A DNA stretch of 64,000 nt from Prevotella aff. ruminicola Tc2-24. Its GTDB lineage: Bacteria > Bacteroidota > Bacteroidia > Bacteroidales > Bacteroidaceae. The position numbers and the translations under genes are program-made. Under the pieces are notes generated by a model that was given only the letters and a program-made list of their open reading frames with translations, was not told the origin of the DNA and ran no database searches. Positions 13,229 to 25,178 of this stretch are shown in pieces (position 1 is the first letter of the stretch; each line of letters begins with the position of its first letter). The stretch is from NCBI RefSeq assembly GCF_900110895.1, contig NZ_FOIQ01000006.1, positions 124,001-188,000 on the forward strand, given 5' to 3'.

Positions 13229-16200
13229 TTAACGGTTTCCGTGCTCCCTCATGTAGTCTCTTGGCGAAACACCATAGAACTTCTTGAAAAGAGTAGAGAA
13301 CGAAGCCGAATTAGAGAAGCCACAGGCATACATAACCTCCGTGACGTTCACGCCTTGGTTAGCCAGCAGATAAGCGGCTCGCTTCAGACGTATGTTACGG
13401 ATAAAGTCATGAGGAGTCTGTCCTGTCAGTTCTTTCATCTTACGATGCAGGTGGACACGACTGATACCCACCTCGTCGGCAATCATATCTACACTTAGGT
13501 CGGAATCATCAATACGGGCGTTAATCGTTGCCATCACTCGCTCCAGCAACTTCTCATCCGGTGACTTCAACTTCACCTCGTCAAGTTTCTCCTCTAACTG
13601 ATCGTTACGCTCATACTTCAAACGGAGAAGCTGATGACTATTGATCAGGTTGATGATGGTACGTCGCAGGATATCCATATTGAACGGTTTAACGATATAG
13701 GCATCGGCACCCGTCTCCAGACCTTCCAAGCGATCCTCATCACGGTTCTTGGCAGTCAGAAGCACAACAGGCATGATATTCGTAGACGGGTTGGCTTTTA
13801 ACTTTGAGCAGAGCATGCTTCCATCCATCTCAGGCATCATCACATCACTGAGAACCAGATCAGGTCGCACACGCAGTACTTCCTTCAATGCTTCCACACC
13901 ATTGGTGCAAGCGCACACATCATAGTCACGACTCAGTTCACTGACAAGATAGTCACGGATCTCATCATCATCTTCCGCCACCACCAACGTGTGTCTCCTA
14001 CCGCTCTTCTGAGCAATAGCCGAGTCATCATCCATCTGTTCCAGATCTTCAATCTCAATAGAAATACTCTCTGCCATATTGTCGTCCATCTCCACATCCA
14101 TCTCCTCTGGTTTCAGGTGGGCATTACCCAATGGAATAGAGACAATAAACTCACAACCCTGTTCTAGATTATGTGCAGAGATCGTGCCATGATGCAACTC
14201 CACAAGTGAGCGCGTCAGATCAAGACCGATACCCGTTCCCACATTCCGGTCATTGGCTGTTGAAGCCACCTGATAGAATCGCTCGAAAATCTTGTCAATC
14301 TTCTCGTCTGGGATCTTCTCACCATTGTCACTGACAGAAATGGTTGCATTCTTCTCATCATGCGTGACACGGATATCTATTTTTCCTCCTGTCGGGGTGA
14401 ATTTAAAGGCATTTGAAAGGATATTCATAATCACCTTGTCAAAATTCTGCCGATCTAACCATACCGGCAGGGAAGGCGTATCATGCTCATACGTCAGGGT
14501 GATTCCCTTCACCTTCGCCTGATGCTCAAAAAGTGCGTAGATATCTCCGACAAAACCCACGAGATTAATTTCCTTCATACGCATCTGCATCTGTCCCTTA
14601 TCGATCTTACGCAGATCCATCATCTGGTTAATCAGATGGAGAATACGTTCCGCATTTCGTTTGATCGTCTCATAGACACCTTTCTTTCTGAGATCAGTTT
14701 CCTCTTTCAGCAAAGACAGCAATGGAGTCATAATCAGTGTCATCGGAGTCCGAATCTCATGACTGATATTCATAAAGAAGCGTAACTTCGCCTCACCCAA
14801 CTCCTCCGCATGGATATGCTCTTGCAAGCGTAACCGATCTTGCTCCTTCCGTCGACGGTTAACAACATAATACCAGGTTCCTGCTCCCAACGCAAGCAGG
14901 TAGAAGAAACAAGCCCATGCCGATCGGTACCAAGGAGCATGCACAACCACCGTGAACATGCGCTCCGGGGTCTCAATATTATTCCGTTCTGCCTTCACAC
15001 GGAAGCGATAGGTGCCTGGTGACAGATGCGAGAAAGTAATCTCATTAACACCTGGCTGCAAACGAACGAAGGCCTCACCGTTAATACTATACAGATATGT
15101 GATATGCTCAGGATTATCGTAGGTCAGTGTCGACATCTGGATGGCAAACGAGTTATCATGATAACCTAACTCAAAATTCCGACTGGCGATAACCGTCGTA
15201 TCCGTCACATGGAACCGGCCAGATTTTGTCGTATTATTAACGACCTCACCATTGATGGTGAATCCCGTCAACTGCACCGTCGCCTCCCATTTACTCTGTG
15301 CGATATCCACAGGATTAAACCACGTGAGTCCACCGACGCCACCAAAATACAAGGTTCCCGTGTTCGTCATCCACGACGCGCCATCGGAGAACTCATTAGA
15401 CTGCAGTCCATTGTCAATAAAATAACTCTGTATGAGTTCCGTTTTCGGGTCATAGCAATAGAGACCATGGTCTGTGGCCACCCAGAGTTTTCCACGCAGA
15501 TCCTGCTCAATAGAAGCGATACCATTATCACCAAGTCCTTTTTCCTCCGCAAACTGCGTCAGCGTTCTCTTCTCCAGGTCGTAACAGCAGAGGCCATCAT
15601 TTGTACCAATCCAGAGTTTCCCCATAAACTCACGGGCTACACGCACTGGAGTTCCATAATTCAGACAGTTTTTGCCAAAGGTACTAAGCCAACTACCTTT
15701 CTCAACATCCAAACAACAGACACCCATTGTTGTTGCCACATAGATACGCCTCTGGTCTGGTGAGATAGACAGTTGCGAGACATAGGCATTGGTCAGACTG
15801 TTGACGTTCCTGTTACTTTCCGCATTTCCTTTCACTGGATAGATGACGGTCTTGCCAGTCTGCTGATCCAGCATTAACATGCCGTCTCCCAAAGTTCCTA
15901 TCCATAGACGGTTCTTATTATCAACCTCAATATCAAAGATACTGAAATTATCCGGGAAGGGGAAATTGTACTTATGATACTGTCCACCATGAGGATCAAT
16001 CCATCCACCACCATCGTTATATGAGCCAATCCATATTCGCCCTTGAAGGTCTTCAGCAATCGTCATGACCGAAGCGGGGAAGTTATCTTTGTAGTGCCTG
16101 ACCTGTTGTCTGTCACTACTAAAACAATAAAGGCCATCCTTATCCGTTCCAACCCATAGGCGTTTCTGACTATCAACACAGGTACTGATGACACAGGCCG

Positions 16201-17227
16201 AGCCAATCATATTACGGGAGCCTTGTTTATAACCCATATAGTTAAAGCCCATCGAAGCACCCGACTGCATGTATAGTCCCTTTTGTAGAAGTCCCAGCCA
16301 AATATTACCACTATGGTCCTCCGTGATTGAAGTAACCTTGCTCTTCGACAGATCGACCTCCGTACTATAATACGGATTATCAGTCAGCACTCCTGTCTGA
16401 GGATGATAGACTCCAAGTCCCTCACCGTCATAGCCCAATAACAACTCGCCCCTCCGGTTAAAATAGAGTTCCTCAATAGGCTTTGTCCCCACCTGCTCCA
16501 CACGAACGAAGTCGTTGCCTTTCAACTGGAACAGGCCTGCCTTCGATGTTCCAAGGTAAATCATACCATTAGAACCTTCGCAGACTTTACGGAGAGATGC
16601 GTTCATCGGAGCATCCTTGAAGTAAACACGCGACGACTTCCCGTTATCACAGATCAGACCCTGATTACGGGTCACGACCCACAAGTTTCCTTTCTTGTCC
16701 TCCATCATCTGCTCAACAGTATGGACACCTTTCAAAGCGCCACCCACCTGATGAGCATTCTTGGCATTGTCGATCTTCAGCACGCCAAAGCCTGACGTTC
16801 CGACCAGTATTTCACCATTACGTCTTTTCAGGAAGCAGGTAATAAAACAATCGATATGTTTACCTCCTAGGTCCTTTACCTCTACCGTCTGAAAGCGATT
16901 GCCGTCATACGTCTGAAGAATACCCCACATACCCAGATAGAATAGCCCCTGATGATCTTGAACAATACAGTTTACGTAATTACTGGCCATGCCCAAAACA
17001 CCACCTTTCTCTTTCTTGTAGATATGGAACTGGTAGCCGTCATACTTATTCAAACCATTGCGGGTTGCCAACCAGATGAAGCCGTCATTGTCAAGGTAAA
17101 CCTGACTGGTAAAATTGCTCGACAACTGGTGGTTAGCGTCAAACAATCGACCCATCTGCGCTGATATTGAAAGTGTCCAAAAAGTAAAGAAAGTTAGTAG
17201 AATCTTCCTATCCATATGTATTGGCAT
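13229..17227 (-). CDS. HTCS hybrid two-component regulator, probable xylan regulator
   Basis: One-protein two-component system: periplasmic sensor, membrane helix, histidine kinase, receiver and AraC DNA-binding domain. I start at the ATG ending at 17227 (MPIHMDRKILL; ATG at 17215 also possible). The longer frame to 17431 would run back across the promoter box at 17245-17252. The roughly 1332-residue product has a signal sequence ending SISAQ, many two-component-propeller repeats (for example NIWLGLLQKGL, RLWVGTDKDGL, KLWVATDHGLY) to about 640, a Y_Y_Y-type domain to about 755, a helix near 766-786, NISHEIRTPM (about 822), GTGIGL (about 1000), a receiver with VLSDVMMPEMDG (about 1125) and an AraC domain over the last 100 residues. 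Flanked on both sides by xylan genes, it is the best candidate to bind the TGNNAC direct repeats. No such repeat is upstream of its own promoter, so autoregulation is not suggested. Confidence 0.93.
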   Translation of the reverse strand: MPIHMDRKILLTFFTFWTLSISAQMGRLFDANHQLSSNFTSQVYLDNDGFIWLATRNGLNKYDGYQFHIYKKEKGGVLGMASNYVNCIVQDHQGLFYLGMWGILQTYDGNRFQTVEVKDLGGKHIDCFITCFLKRRNGEILVGTSGFGVLKIDNAKNAHQVGGALKGVHTVEQMMEDKKGNLWVVTRNQGLICDNGKSSRVYFKDAPMNASLRKVCEGSNGMIYLGTSKAGLFQLKGNDFVRVEQVGTKPIEELYFNRRGELLLGYDGEGLGVYHPQTGVLTDNPYYSTEVDLSKSKVTSITEDHSGNIWLGLLQKGLYMQSGASMGFNYMGYKQGSRNMIGSACVISTCVDSQKRLWVGTDKDGLYCFSSDRQQVRHYKDNFPASVMTIAEDLQGRIWIGSYNDGGGWIDPHGGQYHKYNFPFPDNFSIFDIEVDNKNRLWIGTLGDGMLMLDQQTGKTVIYPVKGNAESNRNVNSLTNAYVSQLSISPDQRRIYVATTMGVCCLDVEKGSWLSTFGKNCLNYGTPVRVAREFMGKLWIGTNDGLCCYDLEKRTLTQFAEEKGLGDNGIASIEQDLRGKLWVATDHGLYCYDPKTELIQSYFIDNGLQSNEFSDGASWMTNTGTLYFGGVGGLTWFNPVDIAQSKWEATVQLTGFTINGEVVNNTTKSGRFHVTDTTVIASRNFELGYHDNSFAIQMSTLTYDNPEHITYLYSINGEAFVRLQPGVNEITFSHLSPGTYRFRVKAERNNIETPERMFTVVVHAPWYRSAWACFFYLLALGAGTWYYVVNRRRKEQDRLRLQEHIHAEELGEAKLRFFMNISHEIRTPMTLIMTPLLSLLKEETDLRKKGVYETIKRNAERILHLINQMMDLRKIDKGQMQMRMKEINLVGFVGDIYALFEHQAKVKGITLTYEHDTPSLPVWLDRQNFDKVIMNILSNAFKFTPTGGKIDIRVTHDEKNATISVSDNGEKIPDEKIDKIFERFYQVASTANDRNVGTGIGLDLTRSLVELHHGTISAHNLEQGCEFIVSIPLGNAHLKPEEMDVEMDDNMAESISIEIEDLEQMDDDSAIAQKSGRRHTLVVAEDDDEIRDYLVSELSRDYDVCACTNGVEALKEVLRVRPDLVLSDVMMPEMDGSMLCSKLKANPSTNIMPVVLLTAKNRDEDRLEGLETGADAYIVKPFNMDILRRTIINLINSHQLLRLKYERNDQLEEKLDEVKLKSPDEKLLERVMATINARIDDSDLSVDMIADEVGISRVHLHRKMKELTGQTPHDFIRNIRLKRAAYLLANQGVNVTEVMYACGFSNSASFSTLFKKFYGVSPRDYMREHGNR

Positions 17228-17244
17228 GTTTATGATTTCTTGGG

Positions 17245-17252
17245 CAAAGATA
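17245..17252 (-). promoter_or_regulatory. -7 promoter box of the HTCS gene
   Basis: On the minus strand this reads TATCTTTG followed by C, the Bacteroidota -7 consensus. It lies 17 nt upstream of the chosen ATG, giving a short leader, and argues against the longer reading frame. No direct repeat is found at the distance seen in the hemicellulose promoters. Confidence 0.65.
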
Positions 17253-17362
17253 ATGTATTTTTCAAAAACCACCAAGGAAATGTTATATATAATTATGTTT
17301 ATGGCCCACATTTCCCCGCCGATAGAGAGAACCTGTTCACCTTTTGCTCCCTTTTTGCGAAA

Positions 17363-17428
17363 TGAAACACAACAAAAAGAAGTTGTAACATACAGAAAAG
17401 GGCACCTCAAAAAAACTATGTAACTTTG
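17363..17428 (+). promoter_or_regulatory. Direct-repeat operator and promoter of the CE6-CE1 esterase gene
   Basis: TGAAAC (17363-17368), 15 nt, TGTAAC (17384-17389), 31 nt, -7 box TAACTTTG (17421-17428). Both half-sites and the spacing are identical to the site at 54618. It lies in the divergent region between the HTCS gene and the esterase gene and is oriented toward the esterase. Confidence 0.75.
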
Positions 17429-17465
17429 CACCCACTTTTCCTTCAGACAAGGAAGACTTCAATAA

Positions 17466-19445
<1,980 letters not shown>

Positions 19446-19464
19446 ACTAGAGATATAACAACAC

Positions 19465-19504
19465 AGGCGAAATCTACCTATCTGGTTAGATTTCGCCTTT
19501 TTTT
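19465..19504 (+). terminator. Rho-independent terminator after the CE6-CE1 gene
   Basis: A perfect 12-bp stem (AGGCGAAATCTA, 19465-19476, with TAGATTTCGCCT, 19487-19498), a 10-nt loop and a run of seven T from the stem end. Confidence 0.92.
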
Positions 19505-19530
19505 ATCTCTTCCTCGTGTGAAAAGGGTGC

Positions 19531-19595
19531 TGTTTTTCGGTTGTTTTTGACTACGAAGATACAAAATCCATGTCTGTTCTATATGTTTTTCGGTT
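19531..19595. repeat. Direct repeat in the xylanase-operon upstream region
   Basis: TGTTTTTCGGTT occurs at 19531-19542 and 19584-19595, and similarity continues past each copy (TTGTTTTTGA versus TTATTATTTA). The 348-bp gap 19446-19793 otherwise holds the terminator, AT-rich sequence and the operator/promoter at 19687. The role of this repeat is unknown. Confidence 0.5.
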
Positions 19596-19686
19596 ATTAT
19601 TTACTTTTTTTGATTCTTTTTGAGCACAAGGATCATCTTATCGCGTAGCATCATACAATTCTCGGATGTTACGATTGCGTCCGCTA

Positions 19687-19752
19687 TGATACAAATAGTA
19701 AAGTATATGATACGCTCGAAATAATATTTCTAGAGGAATTGTCGTACCTTTG
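19687..19752 (+). promoter_or_regulatory. Direct-repeat operator and promoter of the xylanase operon
   Basis: TGATAC (19687-19692), 15 nt, TGATAC (19708-19713), 31 nt, -7 box TACCTTTG (19745-19752). It drives the five-gene operon starting 41 nt after the box. There is no TTTG -33 element at the usual place. Confidence 0.8.
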
Positions 19753-19763
19753 CGGCTGAATAA

Positions 19764-21962
<2,199 letters not shown>

Positions 21963-21980
21963 GAATCAGAACACCTGACG

Positions 21981-24900
21981 ATGAAGATTATAAAAATCAT
22001 GCTCGTTCTGACGAGCATACTGTCTCTTTCGGCGATGGCACAGAATGTGCTATCGCCGAATGGGCATATATCGGTAAAGGTTCATGACGACCGACTGATT
22101 GTTTGTTATAAACAGCAACAGGCTCTGGAGTTGACACCAACGGCTTTTCAGTATTCTACAACGGAGTCCGCACTATCATTTGTCAGACAGGTCAAAGACG
22201 ACTACCGCATGATAGCTGGCAAACGTCTCCACTGCACCAACGAAGCCAACGAGTACCAGGTCCCTTTGCGCGACAAGCATGGACGCTTGGTTGTCAGACT
22301 GTACAACGACGGCATCGCATTCCGTTATGAATACGACAACCTGCAAGACCAAAAACCATGGGAAGAGCAGACTATCTATCATATACCCGAGGGGACACGT
22401 CGTTGGATACAACAGTGGACTGAGGCCTACGAAGGTTTCTTTCCCCTCTCCACAACAGCCAAGGCAAAACCAATACCGAGCTTCAATCGTCCATCCGTCA
22501 CTCCAGACGGATATAACAATCGATGGGGCTACCCCGCCTTGTTGGAGCCCCAAGATGGTCTCTTTGTCCTGATCAGTGAGGCGAACATCGAACGAAAACA
22601 AAGTGCTTCTTGCCTCTATGGTGCTGACGGCGACTACCGTGTAGTTCCCGATGAGAACGAGGTGAAGGTAAATGGCAGCTGGCACACACCTTGGCGTGTG
22701 GCCATCATCGGTCAACTGTCCGACATCGTACAGTCCACACTGATCACGGATGTTAGCGAGCCATGCCGGATTGATGATACGAACTGGATCCATCCCGGTG
22801 TGGTATCGTGGATCTATTGGGCCTATAACCATGGAAGCAACGACTACAATATCATCAAGAAATACGTGGACATGGCCGTCACCCTGCATCTGCCTTACGT
22901 GCTTATCGATGCCGAATGGGACGAGATGAAGGATGGTAAGACCATCGAAGATGCTGTCGAATATGCCAAGTCACAGGGAATCAGGCCGATGATCTGGTAC
23001 AATTCATCTGTGGGCTGGATCGATGGTGCTCCCGGACCGAAATTCCGACTGAACAAGCCAGAAGATCGAGAGGAAGCATTCGCCTGGTGCGAACGCATCG
23101 GTGTGGCAGGCGTAAAGATTGATTTCTTCTCCGGTGACAACCAGATGAACATGGATTACTGTCAGGACTTGCTGGAGTGCGCTGCCAAGCATCACCTCCT
23201 TGTGAACTTCCACGGTGCCACTATCCCCAGAGGTTGGCAACGCACTTATCCGAACCTGCTTAGCACCGAAGGGGTCTATGGTGCGGAATGGTATAACAAT
23301 GTACCGACCTTCACCGACAAGGCCGCTTCTCATAATGCCACACTCCCCTTCACCCGCAATGTCATCGGTCCGATGGACTATACCCCATGCACGTTCAGTG
23401 ACTCCCAGCATCCGCATATCACCACAAACGGACATGAGTTGGCATTGACAATTCTCTATGAGTCTGGCCTACAACATCTTGCCGACAGACCCGAGAGCTA
23501 TCTGGCACAACCAAAAGAGGTGCAGGAATTCTTGAGTCAGCTCCCAGCCGTATGGGACGACACCCGTTTCGTCAGCGGCTACCCTGGTGAGTCTGTCGTG
23601 CTTGCCCGCAGAAGCGGCAATATTTGGTATGTAGCAGGCATCAATGGTACGGAACAGGAGAAGACCTTCGCCCTTGACCTAGACTTCATCGGGAAAGGAA
23701 TTCATCGCACGACACTTTACCTGGATGAGCCGAAGACGGAGAGTCTGTGGAATGTGGAAACCATAGACCGTCTGCCCGATGATATCACCTGTCTGCCAAG
23801 AGGTGGTTTCGTTGCCATCATCGAGACCCTTCAACTCGACGAAGTGAATATGCCGCTCTTCCAAACGAAATACACCGCCGACCCATCACCGCTTGTCGTA
23901 GGCGACACCCTCTTCCTCTATACCTCACACGATGCCTCACCCGAGGATATTCCTGATGAGAACGAGGAAGGATCCGCAGGATTCTTCATGTATGATTGGT
24001 TGCTGTGGTCGACCACCGATATGGTAAACTGGACCGAGCACGGAGCCGTAGCCTCACTAAAAGATTTCCCTTGGCGGTCACGCGAGAACGGTGCTTGGGC
24101 CATCCAGACCGTTGAGCGTAACGGGAAATACTACCTCTATGCCCCACTGCACGGACATGGCATCGGTGTGCTGGAGGCCGACTCTCCCTACGGACCGTTC
24201 AAGGATCCACTGGGTAAGCCTCTGGTATGGGATCAGAGCAACTGGTACGACATCGATCCTTCGGTCTATACCGACGACGACGGCCAGGCGTACATGTATT
24301 GGGGGAATCCCTATACATTTTGGGCAAAACTCGGTAACGACATGACCTCCCTGACCAGCGAAGTGTCCAAATTGTCGCATATTCCCAACTATCAGGAGGG
24401 GCCATGGTTCTATAAGCGCAATGGGCATTATTATCTTGGATTTGCATCCACCTGCTGCCCCGAGGCTCTGGGTTATGCCATGAGCGACTCACCGACAGGT
24501 CCCTGGGAGTGGAAAGGTTATATCATGCGCCCAACAGAACGTAACCGCGGCAATCATCCCGGCATCATCGACTATAAGGGGCATTCGTACGTGTTCGGAC
24601 AAAACTATGATCTGATGCACCTGGACACCTTCGTGCATCACGAGCGCCGCAGCGTCTCAGCTACGGAGATCACCTACAATGCCGACGGTACGATTCTGGA
24701 AGTACCCTATTGGTTGGATCAGAAGCCGATGAAACAACTATGTTGGCTCAATCCCTATCAGCGTGTAGAAGCCGAGACGATGGCCTGGGGCTACGGACTG
24801 AAGAGTGCCAAGATAGGAATAGAGAATACGGGTGTTGTGGCTGATATGCCATCATCCACAGGAAAAAGGAATCTGTATATCTACGACATCAACGATGGTG

Positions 24901-25172
24901 AGTATATCAAACTTCGCGGTGTAGACTTTGCCAAGGGCGCCAAGCGTTTCATGATGACTGCGGCATCAACAGGCGGTGTTACTGTGACCCTGCGACTAGA
25001 TAGCAACAAAGGACCTGCGATCGGTTCGGTTATCATCGGCAAGACCGGTAGAATAGAGACCTATCGCTCATTCAGTGGCATCGTTAAAAATGCAGCTGGT
25101 GTGCACGACCTCTACATCTGTTTTGATAAAGTCAGCGGTGATGTCCGCCTAGACTGGTGGCAGTTTAAATAA
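21981..25172 (+). CDS. GH97-GH43 fusion enzyme with C-terminal CBM6-like module
   Basis: Two glycosidases in one exported protein. Signal peptide to about residue 20 (LSAMAQ). The GH97 unit (about 21-620) has retaining-subgroup features: an Asp in GVAGVKIDFFSGD where the inverting enzyme at 4573 has VKTGYVG, and NFHGATIPRGW where that enzyme has [10 protein letters not shown]. Retaining GH97 members include alpha-galactosidases, so this unit probably does not attack starch. The GH43 unit (about 628-925) shows TKYTADPSPLVVGD (Asp base), DIDPSVYTDDDGQAYMYWG and YQEGPWFYKRNGHYY (acid Glu). The last 140 residues (VEAETMAWGYGLKS to RLDWWQF) look like CBM6. In the xylan operon this enzyme would strip arabinose/xylose and perhaps galactose side chains. 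The exact specificity of either unit cannot be read from sequence. Confidence 0.88.
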   Translation: MKIIKIMLVLTSILSLSAMAQNVLSPNGHISVKVHDDRLIVCYKQQQALELTPTAFQYSTTESALSFVRQVKDDYRMIAGKRLHCTNEANEYQVPLRDKHGRLVVRLYNDGIAFRYEYDNLQDQKPWEEQTIYHIPEGTRRWIQQWTEAYEGFFPLSTTAKAKPIPSFNRPSVTPDGYNNRWGYPALLEPQDGLFVLISEANIERKQSASCLYGADGDYRVVPDENEVKVNGSWHTPWRVAIIGQLSDIVQSTLITDVSEPCRIDDTNWIHPGVVSWIYWAYNHGSNDYNIIKKYVDMAVTLHLPYVLIDAEWDEMKDGKTIEDAVEYAKSQGIRPMIWYNSSVGWIDGAPGPKFRLNKPEDREEAFAWCERIGVAGVKIDFFSGDNQMNMDYCQDLLECAAKHHLLVNFHGATIPRGWQRTYPNLLSTEGVYGAEWYNNVPTFTDKAASHNATLPFTRNVIGPMDYTPCTFSDSQHPHITTNGHELALTILYESGLQHLADRPESYLAQPKEVQEFLSQLPAVWDDTRFVSGYPGESVVLARRSGNIWYVAGINGTEQEKTFALDLDFIGKGIHRTTLYLDEPKTESLWNVETIDRLPDDITCLPRGGFVAIIETLQLDEVNMPLFQTKYTADPSPLVVGDTLFLYTSHDASPEDIPDENEEGSAGFFMYDWLLWSTTDMVNWTEHGAVASLKDFPWRSRENGAWAIQTVERNGKYYLYAPLHGHGIGVLEADSPYGPFKDPLGKPLVWDQSNWYDIDPSVYTDDDGQAYMYWGNPYTFWAKLGNDMTSLTSEVSKLSHIPNYQEGPWFYKRNGHYYLGFASTCCPEALGYAMSDSPTGPWEWKGYIMRPTERNRGNHPGIIDYKGHSYVFGQNYDLMHLDTFVHHERRSVSATEITYNADGTILEVPYWLDQKPMKQLCWLNPYQRVEAETMAWGYGLKSAKIGIENTGVVADMPSSTGKRNLYIYDINDGEYIKLRGVDFAKGAKRFMMTAASTGGVTVTLRLDSNKGPAIGSVIIGKTGRIETYRSFSGIVKNAAGVHDLYICFDKVSGDVRLDWWQFK

Positions 25173-25178
25173 AAAGGT

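Noticed and set aside
17228..17431. N-terminal extension of the HTCS gene
   Set aside because: The extension crosses the TATCTTTG box at 17245-17252 and the operator region of the divergent gene; the signal sequence starts at 17227 or 17215.
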